Shown: positions 17,190 to 26,175, numbered from the stretch's first letter. The stretch: 64,000 nucleotides of DNA from Rahnella aquatilis CIP 78.65 = ATCC 33071 (GCF_000241955.1 NC_016818.1:2852001-2916000); one strand, 5' to 3'. Numbers and translations: made by a program. The notes: a model not told the origin generated them from the sequence alone.

Positions 17190-17212
17190 GGCTTCCCGCT
17201 TCTGGTCTGTCG

Positions 17213-17476
17213 TCAGTACTTTCGCCCCAGAGCCACCTGAAGCGCCTCCTTATCCAGCATGGCTTCGGCAAGCAGCTTCTTGAGCCTGGCGTTCTCTTCC
17301 TCAAGCGACTTCAGGCGCTTAACCTCGGGCACCTCCATACCGCCATACTTCTTACGCCAGGTGTAAAAGGTGGCGTCGGAAATGGCGTGCTTACGGCAGA
17401 GCTCACGGGCAGAAACCCCGGCTTCAGCCTCGCGGAGGATACTGATGATCTGTTCGTCGGAAAAACGCTTCTTCAT
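17213..17476 (-). CDS. IS3-family transposase OrfA
   Basis: 87 aa. HTH_Tnp_1 domain ([37 protein letters not shown]) followed by a leucine zipper ([20 protein letters not shown]) used for dimer formation and for joining OrfB. It binds the terminal repeats and regulates transposition. Intact, with the programmed frameshift zone expected near 17200. Confidence 0.92.
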   Translation of the reverse strand: MKKRFSDEQIISILREAEAGVSARELCRKHAISDATFYTWRKKYGGMEVPEVKRLKSLEEENARLKKLLAEAMLDKEALQVALGRKY

Positions 17477-17565
17477 GGGGATGTCCTCATGTGGCTTATG
17501 AAGACATTACTAACATCGTGGTGTATTAATCAACGGGGAGCAGGTCAATGTCCAGTTGGCATGAG

Positions 17566-17862
17566 TTATTTCAGTAAATAATCGAACTTCTCTTCCCAAT
17601 TAAAACTCAGATCTTGCAGTTTTACCCTCTCAAAAACCTCGATAATTTTATCGAAATAATTGCCAAGACCCACCTTGGATAGCTCGGAACTCAACCATAT
17701 TATTTTTACTGGTCTTTCAATATCAGTGCTAAGGCGATCCCACAATGCATCAAGATTTCTGCCATAGTAAGGTCCAAAGTTTAAAGATAAAGAAATAATA
17801 GAATGAAATTCTTTTTCAGATAGGACGCATGCTCCATCCAAATAAAATTCATTAACACTCAT
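17566..17862 (-). CDS. Barstar-family immunity protein, orphan
   Basis: 98 aa from ATG 17862 (GTG 17877 possible). The barstar core is visible as FGPYYGRNLDALWDRLSTDI followed by VKIIWLSS. Barstar-type proteins block barnase-like RNase toxins by sealing the active site. No barnase-like or polymorphic-toxin gene is adjacent, so it is an orphan immunity gene, perhaps protective against kin toxins. It lies just outside the IS3 element, whose insertion may have removed a partner. Confidence 0.75.
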   Translation of the reverse strand: MSVNEFYLDGACVLSEKEFHSIISLSLNFGPYYGRNLDALWDRLSTDIERPVKIIWLSSELSKVGLGNYFDKIIEVFERVKLQDLSFNWEEKFDYLLK

Positions 17863-17950
17863 TTTCTGTTCACTCACTTTGACGTTCTACCCGTTAATTA
17901 ACACACAAAAATGCAAGTGATTTCCACCTTAACGGCTTTAACAATTGCGA

Positions 17951-18019
17951 ACTTCCGCTGTTCGCTCACAGCGGACACCGCCCTGCTTGCCAGTCTGCTT
18001 CGTGCCAAAAGCGGAAGTC
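17951..18019. repeat. Dispersed palindromic repeat, fullest copy D
   Basis: ACTTCCGCTGTTCGCTCACA begins the repeat and GTGCCAAAAGCGGAAGT ends it; the outer ACTTCCGC and GCGGAAGT are perfectly complementary. The centre is the same as copy A at 11841-11907. It lies between the barstar gene and the small membrane-protein gene, on no coding frame. Confidence 0.75.
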
Positions 18020-18059
18020 ACGAACAGTAAAGTGCGTTAATCAAAGGGATGCAGGTCAA

Positions 18060-18470
18060 TCACTCAACTCGACGCTGCTTTAATATTTTGCCTATTTCGT
18101 TCACTGCCGCCTGCTCTTCTTTTTGGAACGTATTTGGTTCAATGGTCGCAATCAAAGATTGATAACCTAAAAATGCGGAAACAGCTCCCATCAATATCGT
18201 AATAAGATCAGTCTTTCCGTTGTACATAGCCCAGATAGCCGCAGCGAAAGCTAACAAAACGGTAAGAGCATAGAACGGCTTCAAGCGCTGGATTTTCTTT
18301 CGTTGTTCAATTTTGATGTTTTCAGCTCTAAAGGGACGGTCAGCCAGTAATTCTTCGTTTGTGCAATAAATATAGAGTTTAAACTCACTTTTAGAATTAT
18401 CATTTACATTAAAATCCCCGCTAACGTTTATGTCACCGCCATTGTTAAAGTCTCTCAATTTTAACTCCAT
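18060..18470 (-). CDS. Small two-TM membrane protein, unknown
   Basis: 136 aa from ATG 18470. A Gly/Asn/Asp-rich N-terminus (DFNNGGDINVSGDFNVNDNS) precedes a basic linker and two membrane helices (about residues 70-88 and 95-112, ALTVLLAFAAAIWAMY and ITILMGAVSAFLGYQSL), then a charged tail. The N-terminal pattern resembles leaders of small membrane effectors in some defence or toxin cassettes, but no family is recognised. It lies next to the barstar orphan on the same strand, with a repeat between them. Confidence 0.5.
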   Translation of the reverse strand: MELKLRDFNNGGDINVSGDFNVNDNSKSEFKLYIYCTNEELLADRPFRAENIKIEQRKKIQRLKPFYALTVLLAFAAAIWAMYNGKTDLITILMGAVSAFLGYQSLIATIEPNTFQKEEQAAVNEIGKILKQRRVE

Positions 18471-18485
18471 ACTGTAACATTCCAC

Positions 18486-19325
18486 GATTGAATGCTAACA
18501 ATTTAATAGATGGTGCCTCACCCGTAAGTGATGCACTCCCCACCTTCTTTTCTGATCATTACTCATACCAAATTAACGTCGATATACATCTTTTTCAACA
18601 TGTTTTCCTGAAATAGCCAATACGTCTCCCGATAAAATTTATACATAGAGTATAAGTATTCCGCTTAGCGGCCGCGTCAGAATCAGCGGTATTTTTGAAA
18701 ACTCTTCGTATTCTCATTTGATTTTATCTAGGCTGCTCATTAACACCGTCATTTTCCTAAGCGGGTGTATGCAAATTCTCCTAACCCGGCATTTCCTGTT
18801 TGCGGGGTTAGAAGGTGTTCAGATTTTTTCAGTCAACCAGCCACGCCTCATGGCAAAGAGTGTATTACTCAACTATTACGCCCTTTTAGATGCATTCTTA
18901 GCATACCAAAAGGAGGGGAATCACCACTTAGCTCCAAGACTACATACCGCTCTCGAATTCCAGATGAGTCGCTTGATTTGTATTTCGAGAAATTGAGCCT
19001 GAAGATGAGGCCCCGTTTGCAGGATTTGAGTGTATCGTCGAGCCAGCCACACTCTGCCCACAGGATACCGGCACCTGAATCACAAAGGACCGACTCTGCC
19101 CGATGAGGCTGCTAAAGCCCGTCTTATCCAGTACGACGGGTAAGACGGGCGAACTGAGAATCCAGTGCGCACAGCCAGTTTGCCGCCATGACGGGCAGAC
19201 ACAAGGATTTTTCATTATATAAATATTGCATTCAGAACCCTCCCGTTGTCAGTCTGACTAAAAACATAAGAATCCTATGCCAACACCCATGTTGGCATGG
19301 CCTTTTCTAATCCAAGGTGAGAAAA
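18486..19325. other. 0.8 kb without a recognised gene, two hairpins
   Basis: Open stretches near 18718-19106 lack ribosome sites or motifs. A 10-bp hairpin GCCCGTCTTA/TAAGACGGGC lies at 19117-19150. A second, TGCCAACA-CCCA-TGTTGGCA at 19278-19297, sits about 30 nt before the ANR gene start and could regulate it. Confidence 0.4.
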
Positions 19326-19556
19326 ATGAAAATCAGTCAGAGCGAATGGGAAATTTTTTTAAATAAACACGGCGATATTGAGAGTAATTTCAAATCGGCA
19401 GCAGAGCTGGCCGCTGACGCTGAAAGGCGAAAAAGCTGGATGCTGGCAGCTCAACTATGGCTAAAAGCCCAGGAACTGGCAAAAAAGCCAGATAATAGAG
19501 TCTGGGCCGAGCGGCGCAGCGAAATATGTTGTGTACAAGGACTCATACTGCTCTGA
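19326..19556 (+). CDS. ANR-family transcription regulator
   Basis: 76 aa from ATG 19326 with AAGGTG 6 nt upstream. The family signature is clear: FKSAAELAADAERRKSWMLA, then AQLWLKAQELA and NRVWAERRSEICC. ANR (Aar-like) proteins of enterobacterial pathogens bind AraC/XylS-type virulence activators and dampen them. No AraC activator is adjacent; the nearest AraC-type output is the response regulator at 39539. A broken copy of this gene lies on the other strand at 46369-46475. Confidence 0.8.
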   Translation: MKISQSEWEIFLNKHGDIESNFKSAAELAADAERRKSWMLAAQLWLKAQELAKKPDNRVWAERRSEICCVQGLILL

Positions 19557-19812
19557 CGCCATCCCTAAATTTTAGCTAACCCACAGATAAACCTGTTGCG
19601 CAGGAGAGACTACGCCCCGGCCTGGATCCCCATACTGTTCTTTGCGTAACATATGACTCTGTGCAAATGCGGGCCAGAATGGTCTGTGCATGGCCAAACA
19701 CCTTAAACGACTCCGCCTCTGTAATGAGGACCGTGAGTAGACTAAGTATAAAATCCTACGTTAAGCTCAAAAGCCTTAACGTAGGATAATTTCCAAACTC
19801 CCAGCAACCTAT

Positions 19813-20871
19813 TTAATCTACCGAGAATATTGATAAAAACCCTGTTGTTTCATCTGCAATATAGAGGCGCCTATTTTTTTCATCAAAGACAACGGAGTCT
19901 GCCTGAGCGCTAATGTCAGTGACATAACTTCTCAATGTCACTAAGTCAAAAATTACAAGATTGCCCCTTTTATCGCCTTCAAGGTCATTGTCAGGAATAG
20001 CAAAAATAGAATTATTTTTACCATCTAAAATTATATTAAACTGGCCGAGTTCAGAGGGGAGTCTTAAAAACTCACCTTTTGTACCCAGTCCCGTATCGGT
20101 AATCCCTAACCGCCACAACCCAACGCTATCACTTGACTGAATAGCAACGTACAACTTTTTATTTCCATAATCCACGGCAACATCCCAAGGGATATACAAC
20201 CGGTTATTTGCCTGAATATTTCTGTATAAAAAAACCTGGTTGTTTTTTATGTTGTACGTAGTAATTGAACCATAGGATGGATTAGCGAAAAAAATGAATT
20301 CCGAACCAAACATCCCCAATCCGGAATTGTCAGTAGATAAATCTGTATTGTCATTTACATAATTATCAACCGACTGCACATATTTATTTTGTCTTGCATC
20401 GCATTGTATGATGCTAAATGAACCTTTAGGATATCCCAGAGGCCCTCCAGTCGCCTGCGGACCTGTAGCAATAAATAACTGTTGCGTTCCCTCGTCAAAA
20501 ATAATATTTTCAAACATCGAGTTGTACTCTACTTCCTCTTGTAAAGGGATCGATATGAATCCAACCTTCAAGTAATCATTATTTGGATCAATTATCCTCA
20601 CCCCATAATCAAAATCGGAACCGCTTACATAAGAAAAATATAGTAAACCAGACCGTGGGTTAACAGCCATCGAATCCGATGGTTCTACAAGGATTTTAGA
20701 ATTTAATATTTTATATTCCCCATTAATGAAACCAATACACGTTATTTTATTGTCAAAACCGCCAATATATGCATCAGAAAAAACATAAGCCAACTGCCTT
20801 TGTTGATCCAGAGCGAGTCCCCAGGGAGCATCGCCAATATAAAGATCTTTTATTTTAGTTAATTTATTCAT
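19813..20871 (-). CDS. Putative beta-propeller protein
   Basis: 352 aa from ATG 20871 with GAGG upstream. No signal peptide. Repeating blade-like units such as KDLYIGDAPWGLALDQQRQL, DSMAVNPRSGLLYFSY, DVAVDYGNKKLYVAI, and the final SVVFDEKNRRLYIADETTGF resemble YncE/SMP-30-type propellers. About six or seven blades fit the length. Propellers serve as binding scaffolds or lactonases; metal ligands for a lactonase are not evident. The gene is AT-rich and stands alone. Confidence 0.6.
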   Translation of the reverse strand: MNKLTKIKDLYIGDAPWGLALDQQRQLAYVFSDAYIGGFDNKITCIGFINGEYKILNSKILVEPSDSMAVNPRSGLLYFSYVSGSDFDYGVRIIDPNNDYLKVGFISIPLQEEVEYNSMFENIIFDEGTQQLFIATGPQATGGPLGYPKGSFSIIQCDARQNKYVQSVDNYVNDNTDLSTDNSGLGMFGSEFIFFANPSYGSITTYNIKNNQVFLYRNIQANNRLYIPWDVAVDYGNKKLYVAIQSSDSVGLWRLGITDTGLGTKGEFLRLPSELGQFNIILDGKNNSIFAIPDNDLEGDKRGNLVIFDLVTLRSYVTDISAQADSVVFDEKNRRLYIADETTGFLSIFSVD

Positions 20872-21538
20872 AACTTTCCTCACATTCCTATTTATTTAGC
20901 TTATTCACAGATGAATTTAATGTGTTCCTCCTGCCATCCAACGTCCTGAAAAAAGAAAAATGGAACGCCGTGTTAAATAGCAGCACCGTTAGGTGGCAGA
21001 GGGATAGCAAAATAGCATCAGCTAAAGTGATGCAGTTCATGATTATGAATTTGTCTAACTCTTCCGATGTCGTCAGGACGGGAAAGCGGGACGCTTTCAG
21101 GCGTTACCGACCTGCTATTCTCCCGGGATCACCTGGGAAATGCAAAACCTCCAACGTTAATCATGTACTTTAACGGTCCGGTTAATTATTAAGTTGGCTA
21201 TGCGGTTGCTGCCGTTGCCTGCACGTGCTACGCAAAGGCCAGGCAAAGTCATTTTATTTCGACCATCTTCTGAGAGAGTGCGCCTGACAAGAAAAATTTC
21301 TACAATGTTAGTCTTTGTCACTGAGACATAAACTTACTCATCCCTCTGTTTGCAACAGGACCTTTAACAGGCACTACATCCAGTTTTTTTTGAAAAGGGT
21401 CCAAGTTTTGTTACAACTAAACAACAAATGAAATAAGTAATCAGGTAAATAATTTTTTTTAAATAATATAATACTCACAGCTTTACTGTTTCATTAGACC
21501 TTTCTAATGACATTCTTATTATACAAGGATCTCGAAAA
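20872..21538. other. Intergenic, no gene recognised
   Basis: An open stretch at 20922-21173 has no ribosome site and no motif. From about 21400 the DNA becomes very AT-rich and should carry the promoter of the oxygenase-transporter operon. No further structure seen. Confidence 0.4.
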
Positions 21539-22543
21539 ATGGATTATCAAAACGTCTTTCAATTAACTGATGCAGAAAGAAAAGAATTATTTTTAGCTTT
21601 GGATAAAATCACGTACGATCCCACTGGGGGTGATGCGTATATAAATGCCATCCGTTCGACTATGACAATGTTCTTGCCACGCAGAATTAATGCGGCATTA
21701 AGTCAGCAAAGAGCTTCAATCAAACCAAGACCGTATCTTATTTTAAAAAATGTACCTGTAGATAATGAGATTTTTTTCTCTCCATGTCCCAATCAATACA
21801 CACCATCCGCTAAATCAGGAAATATTAGTGAAAACCTTTTAGTCGGCATATCCTTGCTGGTCGGTGAACCCTATTCGATGTATTTTGAAGGTAAGGAGCT
21901 GATCAATAATTTGATTCCAAAGCGTGAAGCCAAAAAAGAGTATACCGGGCTGGGATTTGACGTCGAATTGGATTTTCATATAGAAAATGCGGCGTTGAAA
22001 CATCTGCAACAATTCAATGTTTCACCGATGGGCTTGCTGCTGGCAGGAGTGCGAAGTGATCCGCAAAGCCCACTGACGCGCATTTCTGACTCGCGCCTGG
22101 CCATCGCACAGCTAGACAGTGAAGACATTGCGACACTCACCAGCCCGCTGTATAGCATCAAGCTGCCTTACCGGTGGCGACAGTGTACGCAGGGGGGACG
22201 TGAAGAAACGGAATTAGTACCACTTATTTCACAAAACCATGTGCTGCCAGATATTAGTGCTGTCTTTTACCCTGGAATGATCTCGGCCAGCACACTGCGA
22301 GCTAAAGCTGCGTTGGACCGTTTCTACAACCTGGTGAAAGAGAACGCTACCTGCATCGATATTTGCCCTGGAGATCTGGTGTATATCGACAACCGTTTTT
22401 CTTTGCATTCACGCGATAAATTCACGCCTTCTTATGACGAAAAAGAGACACCATTACGTTGGGTTCAGCGCGTCTTTGTTTCGGCAAATTTATGGAATCA
22501 TCGCAATCTCAACCAGGTCGAAGAGCGTATTTTCTCGATTTAA
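21539..22543 (+). CDS. Fe(II)/2-oxoglutarate dioxygenase, VioC/clavaminate synthase-like
   Basis: 334 aa, start ATG 21539 with AAGGAT upstream. The metal triad fits H-x-E at residue ~146 (LDFHIENAALKHL) and a distal H in IDNRFSLHSRDKF near 289; the R in PLRWVQRVFV would bind 2-oxoglutarate. The His-x-Glu form and the GDLVYIDNRFSLH loop are typical of the clavaminate synthase/arginine hydroxylase (VioC, AsnO) group, which hydroxylates free amino acids. The substrate is not predictable. It forms a two-gene operon with an AEC transporter 11 bp downstream, suggesting that the product or substrate is exported. Confidence 0.8.
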   Translation: MDYQNVFQLTDAERKELFLALDKITYDPTGGDAYINAIRSTMTMFLPRRINAALSQQRASIKPRPYLILKNVPVDNEIFFSPCPNQYTPSAKSGNISENLLVGISLLVGEPYSMYFEGKELINNLIPKREAKKEYTGLGFDVELDFHIENAALKHLQQFNVSPMGLLLAGVRSDPQSPLTRISDSRLAIAQLDSEDIATLTSPLYSIKLPYRWRQCTQGGREETELVPLISQNHVLPDISAVFYPGMISASTLRAKAALDRFYNLVKENATCIDICPGDLVYIDNRFSLHSRDKFTPSYDEKETPLRWVQRVFVSANLWNHRNLNQVEERIFSI

Positions 22544-22554
22544 GGTGAACATCG

Positions 22555-23472
22555 ATGTTAAATGTTTTTCTTTCCATATTACCCATTTTCTTGTTAATCT
22601 TTCTTGGTTTTTTGTCAAAATTTTATATAAAGGATGTTGCTGTATTCTGGAGTTTTTCTGAAAAATTTGTTTATTATTTATTTTTCCCGGCACTATTAAT
22701 ACTGGATGTCAGCGAGGCAGACTTCAGCGGGGCGGAAAGTTTTTATCCGGTAATGGCGACGATTATTGCTACATTGACGGTCGCACTGATTATTTTTGCC
22801 GGGAAATTACTCTTTGATACCCCACCCGAACTGTTTACCTCTATTTTTCAGGGTGGAGTTAGATATAATTCTTATGTTTTTATCGCACTGTCTCAATCAT
22901 TGTTCGGCAGTAAAGGAGTGGCTTTGTCCAGCTTCTTTGTGGCGTACATGATTATTTTGACCAACATTATGAGCGTGTTGGTGATGAATTATTATGGAAG
23001 CTGCAACAAAAAAAGCCTTACCGGTGCCCTGTTGGCACTGACAAAAAATCCGCTCATTATCGGCGCGCTACTGGGAGTTGTGGTAAACATGTGCAACGTG
23101 CATATCACCGGGTCGATCAAACAGGTGTTCCTGTATCTGGCTAACGCCGCCACGCCATTGAGCCTGATGTCCGTCGGCGCGGGATTGATCATCAGTATGC
23201 ATATCCGAAAGTTGGTTTTCATCTCATACGCAACCCTGCTAAAACTGATAGCAATGCCGTTGATCACCATCGCTTTGATCCACTATTTCGGTGCCTCCGG
23301 CATGGCAGCCCACATTGCCATTCTTTACTCCGCGGTTCCTTGTGCAGGCAATGCCTACATCCTGGCGCGGCAGATGGGGGGGGATCATGAAGCAATGGCA
23401 TCCATCATTACCTGGTCGACGTTGCTATCAGTGTTCAGCGTGGCGTATATTCTGAGCACCGTTACGCTCTAA
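22555..23472 (+). CDS. AEC-family transporter (auxin efflux carrier-like)
   Basis: 305 aa, start ATG 22555 after AAGGTG. About ten membrane helices in two five-helix halves; typical features are the opening LPIFLLIFLGFLSKFYI, LFFPALLILDVSEADF, FQGGVRYNSYVFIALSQS and the C-terminal GMAAHIAILYSAVPCAGNAY. AEC members move organic anions, amino acids or auxin-like acids out of or into the cell. With a 2OG amino-acid hydroxylase upstream, export of a hydroxylated amino acid is a reasonable inference. A stem-loop follows the gene. Confidence 0.85.
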   Translation: MLNVFLSILPIFLLIFLGFLSKFYIKDVAVFWSFSEKFVYYLFFPALLILDVSEADFSGAESFYPVMATIIATLTVALIIFAGKLLFDTPPELFTSIFQGGVRYNSYVFIALSQSLFGSKGVALSSFFVAYMIILTNIMSVLVMNYYGSCNKKSLTGALLALTKNPLIIGALLGVVVNMCNVHITGSIKQVFLYLANAATPLSLMSVGAGLIISMHIRKLVFISYATLLKLIAMPLITIALIHYFGASGMAAHIAILYSAVPCAGNAYILARQMGGDHEAMASIITWSTLLSVFSVAYILSTVTL

Positions 23473-23487
23473 ACGTTAACAAAACCG

Positions 23488-23519
23488 GGATAGGGGCTCT
23501 CTGGTCTAAACCCCTATCC
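23488..23519 (+). terminator. Stem-loop terminator of the oxygenase-AEC operon
   Basis: GGATAGGGG (23488-23496) pairs with CCCCTATCC (23511-23519) across a 14-nt loop, 16 bp after the AEC stop. The tail is only weakly T-rich (TTCTCAT), so efficiency is uncertain. Confidence 0.6.
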
Positions 23520-23573
23520 TTCTCATCATGGCCCCGAGCACAATGACTTTAAACACTTCCGAGCCGTTCTTCA

Positions 23574-23963
23574 TTATCGCGTCTCATGGTAAACCGCCTC
23601 AATATTATAACCGTCAGGATCAAGGACAAACGTGGCGTAATATCCGGAATGATAACGAGGCCTGTATCCCGGCGCACCATTATCTTTTCCACCGGACCGG
23701 AGGGCAATACAGTGAAATGCATCCACTTCCTCTTTGTTTTTTGCACTGAAAGCAAGATGCATTCGGGGCGTTGATGGCGTACCCTGCGTGATCCAGAATC
23801 CGCCTCCCGGGTCTGCACCTTCATCGGGTCGGGCAGGACCAAAACCTACCGCCTTCTCAGGGATTTCAAGCCGGGCAAGATGACCAAGGCTTTCCAGAAC
23901 ATGCGTGTAAAAAAGTTTACTTACTTCAAGATTGGTGACGCTGAATCCGGTGTGATCAATCAT
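23574..23963 (-). CDS. VOC-family protein
   Basis: 129 aa, start ATG 23963 with CAGGAA upstream. Glyoxalase/dioxygenase fold: MIDHTGFSVTNLEVSKLFYT at the N-terminus, RMHLAFSAKNKEEVDAFH in the middle, and ATFVLDPDGYNIEAVYHE at the end give the usual His/His/Glu metal sites. Similar short proteins are common in proteobacteria, with unknown substrates. It is convergent with the oxygenase-AEC operon and not obviously linked to it. Confidence 0.85.
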   Translation of the reverse strand: MIDHTGFSVTNLEVSKLFYTHVLESLGHLARLEIPEKAVGFGPARPDEGADPGGGFWITQGTPSTPRMHLAFSAKNKEEVDAFHCIALRSGGKDNGAPGYRPRYHSGYYATFVLDPDGYNIEAVYHETR

Positions 23964-24055
23964 TCTTATATTCCTGTCAGCGAAGAAGAGTATGCAATAT
24001 AAGGGGTCTGAAGCCCAATAAGATGCCGTTACCTTACGAAGATATTCTGGTCAAA

Positions 24056-24775
24056 TTAACGGAAATAAAAATCTATCTCTCCATTATTTATTTCATTTTT
24101 AACTATCTTGCCGTTGATTCCTGATGGCGTTTCTGGCTTGTATTGTTCACTGTCAACGAAAGACCATTTCAACGGAGTATTCGGGGGAGTAGAAAACATA
24201 ACATCAAGGGAAATATCATGCATTTTAATAAGCAGGTCGGGTGGAAAATATTTATAATTATCAGTATAAGGCTCGAAACAAAGCAATGCCATACCATAAT
24301 TTTTTGTCGTGGTAACTGATTGCGTTAAATGTTTAAACCTCTCACCGCTAAAACGCACTTCATAATGGTAAGTTGTTTGGATACCAACTCCCCCTGACGA
24401 GCCTTTATACTCTATAACACCTTCAAGCTCCTCCCCTGTTTTTACCAGGAAATAAGGAGAATAATTGTAATGCCCATTGTCATCTGTATAAACTGTGCAG
24501 GCATACCAGCCATCCGCCCATGCAAGCACTGGTTGAATTATCCCTTTATAATCAGATGACTCAAGCCCATTCCAAAGAAAAAGCGAAATGGGTATCCCGT
24601 TCTGATCCCACACATATTCTGGATGGGAAGGAACAGTCCACTTTGTCTTGAACTTCCTTATCCTACCTTTATTTTTAGCAATATCTATCTGCGCAAGATA
24701 GCTTCCCTGGGCATCGTCAGTTGTTTGCATCGGATGTTTATTGTGCAAATAAAACCTTTCGGTGCGGTTTATCAT
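24056..24775 (-). CDS. Uncharacterised all-beta protein
   Basis: 239 aa from ATG 24775 (AAGGGGAAG upstream; GTG 24778 also possible). No signal peptide. Rich in Trp, Tyr and Thr; the segments WTVPSHPEYVW, ISLFLWNGLES and IIQPVLAWADGWYA recall lectin/eqolisin-like beta sandwiches, but the catalytic Gln/Glu pair of eqolisins cannot be placed. It lies beside other surface- or inclusion-type proteins (YcgJ-like, PixA-like). Family not recognised with confidence. Confidence 0.55.
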   Translation of the reverse strand: MINRTERFYLHNKHPMQTTDDAQGSYLAQIDIAKNKGRIRKFKTKWTVPSHPEYVWDQNGIPISLFLWNGLESSDYKGIIQPVLAWADGWYACTVYTDDNGHYNYSPYFLVKTGEELEGVIEYKGSSGGVGIQTTYHYEVRFSGERFKHLTQSVTTTKNYGMALLCFEPYTDNYKYFPPDLLIKMHDISLDVMFSTPPNTPLKWSFVDSEQYKPETPSGINGKIVKNEINNGEIDFYFR

Positions 24776-25090
24776 CACTTCCCCTTACATTATAAATGGC
24801 TAAAAGCTTCATGGAAATATGCATTTTAAATTAATATCATCCGTAATTATGCATAATGTTATCTTTTACGCGTCCAAAATTTTTATTCAGTAAATTGATA
24901 CTAACGTCAGAACCCATAATGCAATTTTTTTGTTGAAAAAGTGTGACACGTATCCATGAAACTCCGCACATAGTTGGTAATGGATAATTCATACTAGCAA
25001 TGTCACCGAAACCAAATCATTATTATATATTGAATACTGATGAGAAAGTTTTGCATGGTTACGTTCGGCAAGATTTAAAAGGAAGGTAGA

Positions 25091-25444
25091 ATGAAAAAAA
25101 TCATTTTAATGGCGGCGTTACTGGGGGGATCGACCTTCTCCTTTGCAGCGGCCGTATTTTCCCCCACTGAAGGCGTAGTATGCGATAAAAAGGCCAATTT
25201 CTGTGTGGATAATCAGGGTATTTCCATGAGATTCACCGCGCAGTATTTGGGGAAACAAGCTCAGCGGACATTACAAAAAAGTCTGGGGGATGGTACGGGA
25301 ATTGACCTTGGAGAATATACATTCAGTAATGGCGTACATTGTGTTTCCGAAGATAAACAGTGTTATTCAGATCGTTTTTATCCACGAACAGGGGATAAAT
25401 ATGAGTCTACATGGACTGCAAAAATTTTCGATAAAGCGCGTTAG
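25091..25444 (+). CDS. ycgJ-like: YcgJ-family periplasmic protein
   Basis: 117 aa. Signal peptide MKKIILMAALLGGSTFSFAA. The mature part begins VFSPTEGVVCDKKANFCVDN and contains LGEYTFSNGVHCVSEDKQCY, matching the YcgJ pattern with four conserved cysteines for two disulfides. YcgJ proteins are small periplasmic proteins of unknown function, widespread in Enterobacterales. AAGGAAGG just upstream makes a strong ribosome site. Monocistronic, closed by a stem-loop at 25561-25602. Confidence 0.8.
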   Translation: MKKIILMAALLGGSTFSFAAAVFSPTEGVVCDKKANFCVDNQGISMRFTAQYLGKQAQRTLQKSLGDGTGIDLGEYTFSNGVHCVSEDKQCYSDRFYPRTGDKYESTWTAKIFDKAR

Positions 25445-25560
25445 AGCATTTTGTCTTTTGCAAGGATAGGGAAGAAATGAACGGCAACTCTCTGAGCAGC
25501 GGGACTAGAAGCTCAGGGTTTGGTTTTGGGAAGATCATAAATAAGCCAGATAAAAGATCT

Positions 25561-25602
25561 AGAAGCCACTATTGCACAATGATGCATAGGGCTTCTGTTT
25601 TT
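25561..25602 (+). terminator. Terminator between ycgJ-like and pixA-like genes
   Basis: AGAAGCC (25561-25567) pairs with GGCTTCT (25590-25596), followed by GTTTTT. It lies between two convergent genes, about 120 bp after the ycgJ-like stop, and may serve that gene. Confidence 0.55.
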
Positions 25603-25626
25603 AAAAAAAGGCTTTAAACAGGCATG

Positions 25627-26175
25627 TTAGTTGATGAATGGATCCCAGTGGTATCCGCCACACGGATCATTTCCGCCGCCACCGCCACCATTACTACCTT
25701 CACAACCACCACCACCACCACCACCACCACCTACGTAGAGTTGGAACTTGGTGTGGTAGGTTACCTTACCCGTTTTCAGTACGGTTGATTCCCAAAATAC
25801 ATCTTCTTTTGAGGTGAGAATAACCCTATTCGAGACCGCATCAAGCTGCGGAGTTATAATCGTTTCCCTTCCGAGCACAGGCGGAGTGATATTTACCGCC
25901 CCATTATTGATGACAAACCCCGTGATCACTCCCTGATAATTGCCCCCCATTGAGAGGGTCGTCATACGCCACCGGATTTTGTCGCCTTGCTTAGCGAAGA
26001 CATCAAGTTCCGAATCTGCTTCATCCCGCGCATGATACCATGTAGCGATCATGTATATATAACCATGCGCCTCCCCAAGGCTTTGATATTGCCCTGTTTT
26101 TGCAACATCATTTTTATGAAAATCACGAATTATTCGTGGTGCGTCAACGGCAATCAAAACATCAACGATTTCCAT
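25627..26175 (-). CDS. pixA-like: AidA/PixA-family inclusion-body protein with Gly-rich tail
   Basis: 182 aa, start ATG 26175 with AGGAGT upstream. The family core is seen as VDVLIAVDAPRIIRDF, YIYMIATWYHAR, GDKIRWRMTTLSMGGNYQGV and GKVTYHTKFQLYVG. PixA of Xenorhabdus forms cytoplasmic inclusions linked to host association. Here the protein ends in an added tail of nine glycines, CEGSN, six glycines, and NDPCGGYHWDPFIN. The glycines are coded by a repeated ACC/GCC-type trinucleotide run (about 25660-25735) that could vary in length. The gene is near the YcgJ-like and adhesin genes but not in an operon with them. Confidence 0.75.
   Translation of the reverse strand: MEIVDVLIAVDAPRIIRDFHKNDVAKTGQYQSLGEAHGYIYMIATWYHARDEADSELDVFAKQGDKIRWRMTTLSMGGNYQGVITGFVINNGAVNITPPVLGRETIITPQLDAVSNRVILTSKEDVFWESTVLKTGKVTYHTKFQLYVGGGGGGGGGCEGSNGGGGGGNDPCGGYHWDPFIN

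Larger units (their letters stand above)
16327..17547 (-). mobile_element. IS3-family insertion sequence with terminal inverted repeats
   Basis: Ends TGACCTGCCCCCAGGATTAG (left, from 16327) and the complement of GGGGAGCAGGTCA (right, to 17547) form imperfect inverted repeats about 1.22 kb apart, enclosing orfA and orfB. No clear target duplication. A remnant of the same left end lies at 30750-30795. Possibly IS407- or ISEhe3-like; the subgroup is tentative. Confidence 0.85.

Noticed and set aside
18718..18996. Possible lipoprotein with LSGC lipobox
   Set aside because: No ribosome site, no colicin or other context, and the rest of the frame does not look like protein.
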